Assembly (NCBI GenBank): GCA_046565765.1
Contig: JBKHXX010000093.1
Location: 78,970 to 142,969, forward strand
Direction: 5' to 3'
DNA from: JBFMCT01 sp046565765
GTDB lineage: Bacteria > Actinomycetota > Acidimicrobiia > Acidimicrobiales > AC-14
DNA length: 64,000 bases
Under the pieces are notes generated by a model. The model was not told where the DNA came from and did no database searches. It saw only the letters and a list, made by a program, of their open reading frames with translations. This document shows, piece by piece, positions 26,465-36,206 of this stretch. How positions within the stretch are numbered: the stretch's first letter is position 1; each line of letters starts with the position of its first letter. The position numbers and the translations under genes are program-made.

Positions 26465-28804
26465 TCACTCCGCCCGCAGGACCTCGGCGGGCCGGAGCCG
26501 GGCCGCCCGGCGGGCGGGGAGGGCGGCCATGACGTTGGCCAGCATCAGCGAGGCGGGTATGGCCAGGGCGGCCACCGTGACCGCGACGGGCGGGACGTAG
26601 AGCAGGGGTGTGGACTCGGCCACCAGCCGCCACACCCAGCGACCGGTGGCGATGCCGAGCGGGATGCCGGCCAGGAGGGCGACGAGCGACACCGTCACCG
26701 CCTGCCAGCTGACACATGCGGCGACCTGCAGCGGCCGGAAGCCAAGGGCCCGGAGGACGGCCAGGTCGTGGCGGCGCCGGCGCACGGCCGTCGCCAGCAC
26801 GTGGGCCAGGGCGCCCAGGCCGAGGAGGACGAGGAAGGCGGCCAGGGCCTTGGGCAGGACCCGGACGTTGCGCAGGTGGCCGACGTCCTGCGGCAAGGCG
26901 CTGGGCTCGATCAGGGCTGAGTCGCCGTAGCGCTCCCGCAACCCCTCGACGGCCTCCTCGACGTCCACCGCGCGGCCGAAGCCGACGAGGACGGTGGACT
27001 CGCGGGCGGTGTCGGTCGGAGCGACGGCCTCGAACCCGTCGAGGGTCATCCAGGCCCCCTGGTCGAACGAGAAGTGGGGCGTCTGGGGCAGGAGCCCGCT
27101 GCCCACGACGCGAAGCTCCCGATCGTCGCCGCCCAGGCGGACGGTGTCGCCGATGCCTTTCCCCAGCACCCGGGCCGTGGCCGGTCCGATGACCACCTCG
27201 TCGGGCGCCTGAGCCCGACGCCCCTCGAGGAGGGTGAAGGTGCGGGCGCCCTTGCGGGACTGGAGGGTGTAGACCGGCACGCTGGCGCCGTCGAACTCGA
27301 CGCTCGCTTGGGAGACGATGTGGACATCGGTGATCCCGGCGTCGGCCGCCAGCTCGGCGCCGAGGTCCTCGACCGTCGACTGGTCGGGCGGGAGCACGCC
27401 GACGTCCCAGAACTGGCCGGAGCGGTCGGGGCGGGCGAGGGCGTCGTCGATCCCGTGGAGGAGACCGAAGGCGCCGACCACCCCGAGGATGGCGGCCACC
27501 GCGCTCACCAGCGCGGGCCGGACCGGCAGCTGCCGCTGCCCCTCTCCCCGTTCCAGGGCGAACCCCGCGCCGATCACCGCTGGAAGAGGTGCGACCGTGA
27601 GGCGGCGGAGGGCGGGGACGACGGAGAGCCGGGTCACGACCGAGGGCGGGGACGGCGCCCTCGACGTCGCCCGGTGGGCGGAGACCACCGCGCCGGAGAG
27701 GGTGACCAGGGCCACCGCCAGGGCGCCGGGCAGGAGGACGAGCCAGTCGGCATGGACGCCGGGGTCGGGCTCGAGGGTGCCCGCCAGCCCGAGCGGGAAC
27801 CAGCGGGACATGGCCACGGCGGCGCCGGCGGCCACGATCATCCCGCTCACGGCGGTGACGGCGAGCGGGGCGACCAGGCCCGCGACGAGGCCGGTGCGGG
27901 TGAAGCCCAGTGCCCGCAGGGCGCTCGCCGGTTGCTCCATGGCGTACACCGTGCGGGTGAGGGCCTGGCCCACGAGCACCACGCCGGCCAGGGCCACGGC
28001 GCCGGCGAAGAGCAGCAGGGCGGTGCGCTCGAGGTCGGTCCCGCGCGTGACCCGCTTGGTGTCCTCGGACACGATCCGGACCGGGACGTTCGGGATGCCG
28101 AGCGCCTCGGACGCTCGACGCCCGAACTCGGCCACGTCGGTGCCCGGGCGCAGCCGCACCACCAGGTTGGGGATCCGGGGGACCTCGGGATGGCTCGCCA
28201 GCATGGCGGCGCTCGGCGTCCAGCTCGGGCCGCCCCCCATGAAGGCCAGGTCGATGTCCGTGTCGCCGATCCCCACCACGGTGACCTCCAGCGTCGGACC
28301 GTCGTAGGGCGAGCCGACGTCCAGCGACGTGGCGGACACGACCGTGAACTTCGAGCCGACGTGCAGGTCGAGCTCCTTGGCTGCCTGGCGGTTCACGAAC
28401 ACCTCGTCCGCCCGCCGCGGGTCCGGCAGCCGCCCCGCCACCAGGAGAGGACGGTTGATCGTGCGGTACAAGTGGTCGTCGTTGGGGGCCAGCGCCGTCG
28501 ACCCGGGGATGCCCTCGATCTCGACCGTGGTGAGGGCGAACTCGCCGGCGTCCTCGACCTCGGGCAGGTTGCGCACCGGCGCGTAGTCGGTGTCGTACGA
28601 CCCGGCCAGGCTGGCGAAGACGATGGCGTCCGAACGGCCCGTCGCCTCCCGGTAGCGGTCGTAGGCGGTGGACGTGCGGCGGGCCCCGGCCACCGCGGCC
28701 AGGGCCAGGCCGCCCACCAGCCCGGCGAGCACGCCCAGGGCCACCAGAGAGCGCCAGCGCCGGGAGATCTCGGAGCGGGCCCAGAGCAGCGTCGCCGTCC
28801 GCAT
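26465..28804 (-). CDS. FtsX-like ABC transporter permease
   Basis: A 779-residue MacB/FtsX-type permease with two FtsX modules. Membrane segments are near residues 20-40, 260-285, 310-335, 360-385, 430-450 and in the C-terminal block from about 650 (FLVLLGLGALAHVLATAVRRRRHDLAVLRALGFRP). Large extracytoplasmic domains lie between. Such permeases move hydrophobic molecules or act as mechanotransmitters. The ATG overlaps the stop of the histidine kinase gene by one base (TGATG), so an ATPase-kinase-permease operon is evident. Confidence 0.9.
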   Translation of the reverse strand: MRTATLLWARSEISRRWRSLVALGVLAGLVGGLALAAVAGARRTSTAYDRYREATGRSDAIVFASLAGSYDTDYAPVRNLPEVEDAGEFALTTVEIEGIPGSTALAPNDDHLYRTINRPLLVAGRLPDPRRADEVFVNRQAAKELDLHVGSKFTVVSATSLDVGSPYDGPTLEVTVVGIGDTDIDLAFMGGGPSWTPSAAMLASHPEVPRIPNLVVRLRPGTDVAEFGRRASEALGIPNVPVRIVSEDTKRVTRGTDLERTALLLFAGAVALAGVVLVGQALTRTVYAMEQPASALRALGFTRTGLVAGLVAPLAVTAVSGMIVAAGAAVAMSRWFPLGLAGTLEPDPGVHADWLVLLPGALAVALVTLSGAVVSAHRATSRAPSPPSVVTRLSVVPALRRLTVAPLPAVIGAGFALERGEGQRQLPVRPALVSAVAAILGVVGAFGLLHGIDDALARPDRSGQFWDVGVLPPDQSTVEDLGAELAADAGITDVHIVSQASVEFDGASVPVYTLQSRKGARTFTLLEGRRAQAPDEVVIGPATARVLGKGIGDTVRLGGDDRELRVVGSGLLPQTPHFSFDQGAWMTLDGFEAVAPTDTARESTVLVGFGRAVDVEEAVEGLRERYGDSALIEPSALPQDVGHLRNVRVLPKALAAFLVLLGLGALAHVLATAVRRRRHDLAVLRALGFRPLQVAACVSWQAVTVSLVALLAGIPLGIATGRWVWRLVAESTPLLYVPPVAVTVAALAIPASLMLANVMAALPARRAARLRPAEVLRAE

Positions 28805-30969
28805 CAGTGGGCCCCTGCCGCCGCCCCGCCGAGCGGGATCCGGCCCGAGACGCGCGTGCCCCGGCCGGGGGCGGACTGCACGCCGAACGTCCCACCCACC
28901 GCCCCCACCCGGTCCCCCATGTTGACGAACCCGGCACCCGGCGTCTCCCGGTGGGCCGGGTCGAAGCCGGCGCCGTCGTCGGCGACCTCGAAGAGCACGC
29001 CGCCCGCGTCCTCCCAGACCCGCACGGTGACGGTCGCCTCGTCGCCGGCGTGCTTGCCGGCGTTCTGCATGGCCTCCAGGCAGCAGAAGTAGACCGCCGC
29101 CTCGATGTCGGGGCTGTAGCGGCCGACCCCCTCGGCGACGACCTCGGTGGGCAGCGCCGCCCGCCCGCCCGCCGCGGTGAGCGCCTCGCCCAGCCCCCGG
29201 TCGACCAGCAGCGGCGGGTAGATGCCGTGGGCCAGGGTGCGCAGCTCCTGCACCGCCTCCTGGAGGTCCTTGCCGAGCTGCTCGAGCATCTGGTTGGACG
29301 TGGCCGGGTCCCGCTCGGCGATCTGGCGGGCCAGGCGGAGGTTGACGGCCAGGGCGACGAGGTGCTGCTGGGCCCCGTCGTGCAGGTTGCGCTCGATCTG
29401 GCGGCGGGCGGCGTCGGCCGAGGCCACGATGCGGGCGCGGGAGGCGCGCAGCTCCTCCGCCTGGCGCCGGACCTCGTCGAGGGTGGTCTGCAGGGCCGAG
29501 TCGAGCTGGACGTTGTGGAGGGCCAGTCCCACCTGGCGGGCCAGCTCGGTGAGGGTGCGCTCCTCCTCTTCCTTGAAGACGTCGCCCTCGGGTGGCCGGA
29601 CGGCCACGATCAGCCCCAGGAGGTGGCCCGAGTGGACGATCGGCGCCACCCGCAGCACGTGGTCCTCCCGCCCACGCAGGAGGTCGCCGAGCCACACCTT
29701 CACCCAGGCCGGGCCCGAGACCCCCGCCCGGGTGACGATGGCTTGCTCGTCAGGGCTGAGCACCAGGCGGGCGGCGGGGGCATCGGGGACGGAGACGACC
29801 CGGTCGAGGCGGCCGTCCGAACCCGTCCAGACCTCGGCGGTGGTGAGGGCCAGCGTCTTTCGCAAGGACTCGGCCACCTGCAGCAGCAGCTCGTCCAGGG
29901 GGATGGCCCGGGAGAGGCGGCTGCCGAACGTCTTCAGCACCTGGTCGGGCGCCTCCCGCTCGCCGTACACGATCCGGTTGGCGAACTGGGCCAGGCGCTC
30001 CCGGGCGGGGACGTACAGCAGCGCGGCCACCGCCGCCGCCAGCATGGACAGGCCGAGGAGGGGGCGCTCGCTGTCGGTAGGGGTGCGGCCCAGGCCCAGC
30101 ACGATCACCAGGTACACCGACACGACCACGCCGCTCAGGCCGGCCAGCGACACGGTGTGGGCCAGCAGCGTGTCCACCCGGCCGATCAGCCGTTTGGACG
30201 ACCCGAGGACGAGGGCGACGGGGATGGGCAGGGTGGCCGCCACCGCCACCGCTCCCCCGTCGTCGGGCCAGCCCGACAACAGGCGGACCGCCAGCGCGAT
30301 CAGGGTGACCTCGACCCCCACGGCCACCGCCCAGCCGAACCACTGCATGCGCTGGCGCTCGAGACCGGCCGCCCGCCGGTAGCGGCGGTTGGAGCCGGCC
30401 AGCCCGACGGCGGCGGCCAGGAGCCCTTCCAGCACCACCGGCCACAGGGCGATCGAGGGGCGCTGCAGCCACAGGAGCAGGCCGATGGCAGCGCCGGCCG
30501 CGTACCCGGCGACCACCACGCGCCGGCTGACCGCGCACGACCCGTCCGGGAGGGTGAGGACGACGTGCATGCCGACGGCCGGCAGCAGGGCCAGGGCGAG
30601 AGGTCGGACGAGGTAGGCGACGTCCACCAGCGCGGCCGGCAGGTTCCGGCCGTCGCCGTGGGCCCAGAGCACGGCGGCCGCCACGGCGGCCAGGCCGCCC
30701 AACACCGATCCCTGGAGGATCAGCGTCCCCTGCCGCTCCCCCGGGCGGCGCACGCCGATGACCGCTCCGGCCACGGCCCAGGCTCCCACCGTCACCCCGT
30801 ACCACAGCGCGGCCCGGAGGTGGCCCGTCCCCTGGGCCAGTACGAGCGCCGCCAGCGACAGCCCGACCGCGGCGGGAGCCAGGAGCGGCTGCAGGCGAGC
30901 CCGAAAGGCACTGCCCGGCGGAACGGGCACGTCCTCGCGCACGCTCATGGGGCTGACGGCAGTGGTCAT
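28804..30969 (-). CDS. NarL-type membrane histidine kinase
   Basis: A 721-residue sensor kinase. Residues about 28-300 contain some ten hydrophobic segments, then a GAF-like domain (about 320-480). The HisKA_3 phosphoacceptor is His530 in RRQIERNLHDGAQQH; the ATPase domain has N-box EAMQNAGKHAG and VADDGAGFDP. It lies between an ABC ATPase and an FtsX permease gene, a layout common for peptide or antibiotic sensing modules, so transport and signalling may be linked. ATG at 30969 is 12 nt from the ATPase stop; a second ATG at 30948 is possible. Confidence 0.92.
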   Translation of the reverse strand: MTTAVSPMSVREDVPVPPGSAFRARLQPLLAPAAVGLSLAALVLAQGTGHLRAALWYGVTVGAWAVAGAVIGVRRPGERQGTLILQGSVLGGLAAVAAAVLWAHGDGRNLPAALVDVAYLVRPLALALLPAVGMHVVLTLPDGSCAVSRRVVVAGYAAGAAIGLLLWLQRPSIALWPVVLEGLLAAAVGLAGSNRRYRRAAGLERQRMQWFGWAVAVGVEVTLIALAVRLLSGWPDDGGAVAVAATLPIPVALVLGSSKRLIGRVDTLLAHTVSLAGLSGVVVSVYLVIVLGLGRTPTDSERPLLGLSMLAAAVAALLYVPARERLAQFANRIVYGEREAPDQVLKTFGSRLSRAIPLDELLLQVAESLRKTLALTTAEVWTGSDGRLDRVVSVPDAPAARLVLSPDEQAIVTRAGVSGPAWVKVWLGDLLRGREDHVLRVAPIVHSGHLLGLIVAVRPPEGDVFKEEEERTLTELARQVGLALHNVQLDSALQTTLDEVRRQAEELRASRARIVASADAARRQIERNLHDGAQQHLVALAVNLRLARQIAERDPATSNQMLEQLGKDLQEAVQELRTLAHGIYPPLLVDRGLGEALTAAGGRAALPTEVVAEGVGRYSPDIEAAVYFCCLEAMQNAGKHAGDEATVTVRVWEDAGGVLFEVADDGAGFDPAHRETPGAGFVNMGDRVGAVGGTFGVQSAPGRGTRVSGRIPLGGAAAGAH

Positions 30970-30980
30970 GACGGGGCCGG

Positions 30981-31745
30981 TCAGGCCTCCGTCGGCGTGC
31001 CGAACGCGGTCCGCATCCCGCTGTCGGCGGTGGACCCGGCCGGTTCGGCGCCGTCCTCCAGCCTGCCGTCGCGCATGCGCACGATGCGGTCGGCGGCGGC
31101 GGCCACGTCGTCGTCGTGGGTCACCATCATGATCGCCTGGCCGTCGGCGTGGAGCCTCCGGAACAGCTCCAGCACCTCGTGGCCCCCGGCCGTGTCGAGG
31201 GCGCCCGTCGGCTCGTCGGCCAGCAACAGGGTGGGCCTGTTGGCCAGGGCCCGGGCGATGGCGAGCCGCTGGCGTTGGCCGCCGGAGAGGACGCCCGGGG
31301 CGCTCTTGCCCTTGTCGCCCAGGCCCAGAAGGTCGAGAAGGTCGCGCGCCCGGGTCTCCGCCTTCTTCCGGGGGCTGCCGGCGATGATGGCGGGCAGGGT
31401 CACGTTCTCGAGGACGCTCATGCCCTCCAGAAGGTTGAAGAACTGGAAGACGATGCCGATGTGGGCCCGGCGGACGCGGGCCAGCTCGTTCTCGTCCTTG
31501 CCGGCCAGCGACACGCCGGCGAGCACGATCTCGCCCTCGCTGGGCGTGTCGAGCCCGGCCACCAGGTTGAGCAGCGTCGACTTCCCGCACCCCGAAGGGC
31601 CCATGACGGCCACGAACTCCGCCGACGCCATCGTCATGGTCACGCCCCGGAGGGCGCGCACCGGTGCCGCCTCGGCCTCGTAGGTCTTGCGGACGCCCCG
31701 CACCTCCAGCACCGCCCCGCCGTTCGCCGCGGCAGCCTCGCTCAT
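30981..31745 (-). CDS. ABC transporter ATP-binding protein (MacB/LolD type)
   Basis: A 254-residue ATPase with Walker A GPSGCGKST, a Q-loop in GIVFQFFNLLEGMSVLENV, signature LSGGQRQRLAIARAL, Walker B LLLADEPTGALD and switch His in MMVTHDDD. This is the MacB/LolD subgroup that pairs with FtsX-like permeases such as those at 26465 and 33339. AGGAGA precedes the ATG by 6 nt. A long upstream extension in the same frame has no conserved features and was excluded. Confidence 0.95.
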   Translation of the reverse strand: MSEAAAANGGAVLEVRGVRKTYEAEAAPVRALRGVTMTMASAEFVAVMGPSGCGKSTLLNLVAGLDTPSEGEIVLAGVSLAGKDENELARVRRAHIGIVFQFFNLLEGMSVLENVTLPAIIAGSPRKKAETRARDLLDLLGLGDKGKSAPGVLSGGQRQRLAIARALANRPTLLLADEPTGALDTAGGHEVLELFRRLHADGQAIMMVTHDDDVAAAADRIVRMRDGRLEDGAEPAGSTADSGMRTAFGTPTEA

Positions 31746-31833
31746 GTCGGTCTCCTGTTCACGGTCATCATTGAGCCAGACCGGGGGGCTGGCGAGAAGT
31801 GCGCTGGCATCAGACGGGGAGGTGGTGCTGGCA

Positions 31834-33150
31834 TCACCACGCGCCCTCCCCGACCAACCGGAAGGCGTGGACGGTGCCGTCGCGGCCCTTGACCTTGGCC
31901 GGCTCGAGGGGCTCGAGGCGCGCACCCTCGCCGAGCAGGTCGGCGGTGGCCCGGCTGACGACCGTCTGGCCGGCGTCCGCCCACTGCTGGAGGCGCTGGG
32001 CCAGGTTCACCGAGTCCCCGACCAGGCTGTACTCGAGGCGCTCCTCCGACCCGAGCAGGGCGGCGGCCACCCGTCCGCTCGACAGGCCGATCCCCAGGCC
32101 GAACTCCGGAAGCCCGCTGGCCCGCCACCGCTCGTTGACGGCTGCCTGGGCCCGGTGCATGGCCGCGGCCGCCTCCGCCGCGTGCCGGGCGTGCTCGTCC
32201 TGGGGGATGGGGGCCCCGAACACCGCCATCACCGCGTCCCCGACGAACTGCATGACGGTGCCGCCCGCGTCCAGCACCGCCCGGTTCATCTCCGCCCGGT
32301 GCTCGTTGAGCTGGCCGGCCAGGCCGGAGGGGTCGGCGTGCTCGGCGATGGTGGAGTAGCCCCGCACGTCGGACATGAGCACGGTCACGTCGAGCATCTC
32401 CGTCTCGCCGATGCGGCGGCCCTCACGCCGGAGCTTCTCGGCCACCCCGCCGGGAAGCAGTCGGCTGAGCGTCTCGCCCTGCTCCTCGCGAAGGACGATG
32501 GCCTCGTGCAACATCCGCAACCGGCGCAGAGCGCTGCTGGCGCCGGTGCTGGCCGCCTCGGCCAGCTTGAGGAAGAGCCGTTCGATGGCGTCGGCCACGT
32601 CGGCGCCGGTGGTGCCCCGGGCGGCGGCGATGGCTTTGACCGGCCGCCCCTCGGCCACCAACTGGAGCAGCTCCTCCTCGGCCGGTGACAGGTTGCCGGC
32701 GGTGGTGACCGGGTTCACCAGGGCCTCGACGATGGACGGGTCGATCAGAGATCCGCCCGTCGCGACGTCCCGGATGGCCCGGGCCAGCTGGTCGCCGTCG
32801 GCCAGCCGGTCCTTGAGGAGGTAGGCGTACCCGGCCGAGCCCTCGCCGAGGAGGGCGATGGCGTACTCCGGGTCGTCGTACTGCGACAGCACCACGACCC
32901 CCGTCCCCGGGTGTCGCTTGCGGACCTCCTTGGCTGCGTCGATGCCCTCCTGGCGGAAGCTCGGAGGCATGCGGATGTCGGTGACGACCACCTGCGGGGC
33001 GGCCGCCTCGGCTCCGCTGACCAGGCCGTCGTAGTCGGCAGCCGTGCCGACCACGGTCAGGTCGGGCTCCAGGCCGATCAGGGTCCGGACCCCCTCCCGG
33101 ACGATGACGTTGTCGTCGGCCAGGAACACGGTGATCTGGCGAGCGCTCAC
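31834..33150 (-). CDS. receiver-HTH-class III nucleotidyl cyclase fusion
   Basis: A 438-residue signalling protein. Residues 1-120 are a receiver domain with phosphoacceptor Asp58 in VVVTDIRMPP. Residues about 155-205 look like a degenerate LuxR helix-turn-helix (LSPAEEELLQLVAEGRPVKAIA). Residues about 245-435 are a class III adenylyl/guanylyl cyclase: metal aspartates Asp261 (LMSDVRGYS) and Asp305 (FVGDAVMAVFG) and the transition-state pair in DSVNLAQRL are present. The position usually held by the purine-recognising Lys is Gln (GTVMQFVGD). A leaderless-like TAATGA lies 6 nt before the GTG. The cyclic nucleotide made is unknown. Confidence 0.9.
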   Translation of the reverse strand: MSARQITVFLADDNVIVREGVRTLIGLEPDLTVVGTAADYDGLVSGAEAAAPQVVVTDIRMPPSFRQEGIDAAKEVRKRHPGTGVVVLSQYDDPEYAIALLGEGSAGYAYLLKDRLADGDQLARAIRDVATGGSLIDPSIVEALVNPVTTAGNLSPAEEELLQLVAEGRPVKAIAAARGTTGADVADAIERLFLKLAEAASTGASSALRRLRMLHEAIVLREEQGETLSRLLPGGVAEKLRREGRRIGETEMLDVTVLMSDVRGYSTIAEHADPSGLAGQLNEHRAEMNRAVLDAGGTVMQFVGDAVMAVFGAPIPQDEHARHAAEAAAAMHRAQAAVNERWRASGLPEFGLGIGLSSGRVAAALLGSEERLEYSLVGDSVNLAQRLQQWADAGQTVVSRATADLLGEGARLEPLEPAKVKGRDGTVHAFRLVGEGAW

Positions 33151-33338
33151 GAGTCGTCATTAGGGCTCAGGAGGGGCGCAGCTGGCAAGGAGGCCGCCCG
33201 TCCCATGCGGGTGGTGGCAGCCCCCCCCTGGCCCCGAAGGCCACCACCCTTGGGTCGGGCCCCTGCCCCTCTCTACGCTCCGCAATCGATGGAGGTTCCC
33301 GTACGCGTCGAGTCGTCGGTCCCGTGCCACGAGGACGC

Positions 33339-35759
33339 ATGAGCGTGCTCAGGTTCTGGTTCGGGACGACGTTGCGGAGCCGGTGGCGGGCCTACCTCGG
33401 CGTGGCCGTGCTGTTGGCCCTCCTGGGGGGACTGAGCCTGGCGTCCCTTGCCGGCGCGCGCCGGACCGCCTCGGCCTACCCCCGCTTCCGGGAGGCGGGC
33501 GGCGCCCTGGACGTCCACTTCTTCCACGTCGGGGAACCGGAGCTGGCCCGGAGGCTGCCCGGAGTGACCGGGTCGGCGACGTACTTCTCGTTCATCGGCG
33601 GCGCCGTCGACGCCGACGGACGCCCGGACCCGCAGTACGCCGACCTGGGGGCGGAGATGGTCGGGAGCTTCGACGGGCTCTACTTCAGCCGGGACCGCTT
33701 CGTCGTGACGGAAGGGCGGATGGCCGATCCAGCCCGCGCCGACCAGGTCGTCGTGAACGAGCACGCCGCCGCCCAGGGCCTGCGCCTCGGGGATCGGGTC
33801 CGGCTGGGCGTGTTCGACCCGGCCGACGAGGACGCCGTCTTCAGCGACACACCACCCCCTCCGGTGGACGTCGTCGAGGTCGCCATCGTGGGCATCGGGC
33901 TGTTCCCCGACGAGGTCGTGCAGGACGACACCGACCGGTTCGGCCGGGTCCTCCTCACGCCCGCGTTCACCGAGCGCAACCGCCGGTGGGCCAGCTACGG
34001 CTGGACCGGCGTGTCCCTGGAAGGCGGTGAGGAGGGCGTGGCCCGGTTCAAGCGGGACTACCTCGCCGGGCTGCCCGGCGAAGGCGCCACCTCGTTCCGG
34101 GAGCGCTCCGGCGTGGTGGCCCGTACCCAGGAGGCGGTGCGGCCCCTCGTCGTGGCCCTCGGGGCGTTCGGCGCCATGGCCGCGGTGGCGACGCTCCTCC
34201 TGGTCGGCCAGGCCCTCGTACGTCTGCTCCGGTCAGACCGGGAGGACCTGGTCACCATGCGGGCCATGGGCGCCGGCCCCAGGGAGCTGGCATCGCTGCT
34301 GGTGCCGGGGATGGGCGTCTCCGTGGCCCTCGGTGCGACAGGCGCCGTGATCGTGGCCGTGGCCCTGTCCCCGCTGGCGCCCATCGGCCCACTCCGCCGG
34401 ATCGAACCACAGCCCGGCGTGGCCTTCGACTGGACCGTGCTGCTCCTCGGCGCGGCCGCCCTGGCCGTGCTCCTCGCCGCGATCGGCCTGATCGCCGCGG
34501 CCCGCCAGGTGCCCCACCGGCGCCAGGCCCGGGCCCGGCTGGAGACCTCCCGCCGCTCCGCCCTGGCGGGAGTGGTCGCGGCCGCCGGCCTGCCCCTCCC
34601 GGCGGTGGCCGGTATGCGGCTGGCCCTCGAGTCCGGCGAGGGGCGTACGTCGGTGCCGGCGAGGGCCGCCCTCGGGGGGGCGGTGGTGGCCGTCATGGCC
34701 ATGGTGGCGTCGCTGGTGTTCGGCACGAGCCTCCGGGGCCTGGTCGACCGGCCCCAGCACTACGGGTGGGACTGGGACATCACGGTTCTCGACGAGTCGG
34801 GCTACGGCGAGATCGACGTCGACCGTGCGGCCGCCCTCCTCGACGGTGACCCCGAGGTCAGCGGGTGGACCGGCGTGTACTTCCAGTCCATCGACCTCGA
34901 AGGCGTGAACGTACCCGCCCTGGGCCTGCCGCCGGACCCCGCCGTCGCTCCGCCGCTGCTCTCGGGGCGGGGCGTCGGGACGGCCGGCGAGATCGTCCTC
35001 GGGACGCAGACCCTGGAGACGCTGGGCAAGCGGGTGGGCGACACCGTCGTCCTCGGCTCCCAGGAAGGCGAGCGGCCCCTTCGCATCGTGGGCGCCGCCG
35101 TGTTCCCGACGGTGGGGCCGATCCTCGGGGCCTACACCTCCCTGGGCGAGGGCGCCCTCATGGTCTACGACGCCATCCCCGGATGGGACGAGGTGAGCCC
35201 CGGTCCGAAGGCCCTCTTCGTCCGCTTGGCAGACGGGGTCGACCCGGAGGCGGCCACCGCCCGCCTGGAAGAGGACCTGGCGGGCATCGGCCGGTTCCCG
35301 CAGTCGGCCCAGATCCTCCCCGTCCAGCGGCCTGCCCAGATCGTGCACTACGAGGCCATGGGCGCGGCGCCGGCCGTGCTGGGCGGAGTGCTGGTCGTCG
35401 CCGCGGTGGTCTCGCTGGGGCTGGCGCTGGCGTCGGGCGTGGGACGGAGGCGGCGTGACCTCTCGGTCCTGAAATCACTCGGCTTCACCCGCCGCCAGGT
35501 GGCTTCGACGGTGGTGTGGCAGTCCTCGCTGATCGTGGGGACCGGCCTGGTGGCCGGCGTGCCGCTGGGCGTGGCCCTCGGGCGGTGGCTGTGGATCCTC
35601 TTCGCCGACCGGCTGCCCGTACTGGCCCGGCCCAGCGTCCCCGTGCTCCTGCTCACCGGGCTGGCCTGCGCTCTCGTCGTGCTGGCCAACCTGGTGGCGG
35701 CGGTGCCGGCCCAGGTGGCGGGGCGCACGCCGGTCGCCTCCGTCCTCCGCACGGAGTAG
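33339..35759 (+). CDS. FtsX-like ABC transporter permease
   Basis: An 806-residue permease of the same build as the one at 26465: an N-terminal membrane segment (AYLGVAVLLALLGGLSLASLAGARRTASA in part), a large outer domain, three membrane segments near residues 270-400, a second outer domain and a C-terminal FtsX block (LALASGVGRRRRDLSVLKSLGFTRRQVASTVVWQ in part). It is divergent from the receiver-cyclase gene and has no own ATPase, so it may share the ATPase at 30981. GAGGA lies 4 nt before the ATG. Confidence 0.9.
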   Translation: MSVLRFWFGTTLRSRWRAYLGVAVLLALLGGLSLASLAGARRTASAYPRFREAGGALDVHFFHVGEPELARRLPGVTGSATYFSFIGGAVDADGRPDPQYADLGAEMVGSFDGLYFSRDRFVVTEGRMADPARADQVVVNEHAAAQGLRLGDRVRLGVFDPADEDAVFSDTPPPPVDVVEVAIVGIGLFPDEVVQDDTDRFGRVLLTPAFTERNRRWASYGWTGVSLEGGEEGVARFKRDYLAGLPGEGATSFRERSGVVARTQEAVRPLVVALGAFGAMAAVATLLLVGQALVRLLRSDREDLVTMRAMGAGPRELASLLVPGMGVSVALGATGAVIVAVALSPLAPIGPLRRIEPQPGVAFDWTVLLLGAAALAVLLAAIGLIAAARQVPHRRQARARLETSRRSALAGVVAAAGLPLPAVAGMRLALESGEGRTSVPARAALGGAVVAVMAMVASLVFGTSLRGLVDRPQHYGWDWDITVLDESGYGEIDVDRAAALLDGDPEVSGWTGVYFQSIDLEGVNVPALGLPPDPAVAPPLLSGRGVGTAGEIVLGTQTLETLGKRVGDTVVLGSQEGERPLRIVGAAVFPTVGPILGAYTSLGEGALMVYDAIPGWDEVSPGPKALFVRLADGVDPEAATARLEEDLAGIGRFPQSAQILPVQRPAQIVHYEAMGAAPAVLGGVLVVAAVVSLGLALASGVGRRRRDLSVLKSLGFTRRQVASTVVWQSSLIVGTGLVAGVPLGVALGRWLWILFADRLPVLARPSVPVLLLTGLACALVVLANLVAAVPAQVAGRTPVASVLRTE

Positions 35760-35777
35760 CCGGGCAGGCGCGGCCGG

Positions 35778-36062
35778 CTACGACAACCGGCGGGCCAGCT
35801 CCTCGGAGTACTCCGGGAAGTAGCGGGGGATCACCGCCAGGGAGAAGTCGTCCAGGATCGAGGTGGCCGGTTCGCGCTCGAGCAGGAACTCGAACGACTC
35901 CCGCACGACGCGTTCCTCGTCCTCGGCGGCGGTGTCGACCATGCCCCAGTCGTCGAGCAGCTCAGGCGGCACCGTCACCGTGTGGGACGTGGTGAGGTCT
36001 CCTTCGGTGACCTGGACGCCGTACTGGTGATTGCCGATCGGTCGGACCGTGATGGTGCTCAC
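35778..36062 (-). CDS. small conserved-looking hypothetical protein (94 aa)
   Basis: A 94-residue protein with a beta-rich N-terminus (STITVRPIGNHQYGVQVTEGD, shown to 21 minus the Met), then an acidic helical part (ESFEFLLEREPATSILDDFSLAVIPRYFPEYSEELARRL in part). Similar short proteins with a VRPIG..QYGV start are seen in actinobacteria next to unrelated genes; no function is assigned. It converges on the FtsX permease with an 18-nt gap. Codon use is typical of the window. Confidence 0.72.
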   Translation of the reverse strand: MSTITVRPIGNHQYGVQVTEGDLTTSHTVTVPPELLDDWGMVDTAAEDEERVVRESFEFLLEREPATSILDDFSLAVIPRYFPEYSEELARRLS

Positions 36063-36113
36063 CGCAGCGTTCTACCCGCCCGCCGGGCGTCGGAAAATCG
36101 AAAAAGACGCGTT

Positions 36114-36182
36114 GTCGGCGCAAGGTCCCGCCGGTAAGATTGAGCCGGACGCGCCGGGCAAAAAAACTCCCCGGCCGCCGAC
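36114..36182 (+). ncRNA. candidate structured leader RNA (three-helix junction)
   Basis: Pairing visible by eye: a 7-bp closing helix (GTCGGCG at 36114-36120 with CGCCGAC at 36176-36182), a 4-bp hairpin (CCGG 36131-36134 with 36145-36148) and a 6-bp hairpin (GCCGGG 36153-36158 with CCCGGC 36170-36175) whose 11-nt loop holds seven A residues. The last helix stacks directly on the closing one. It lies 24 nt upstream of a small gene. It fits no riboswitch class I can recognise. Confidence 0.35.
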
Positions 36183-36206
36183 CGACTCACCCCCGGTGGC
36201 TGCCGC

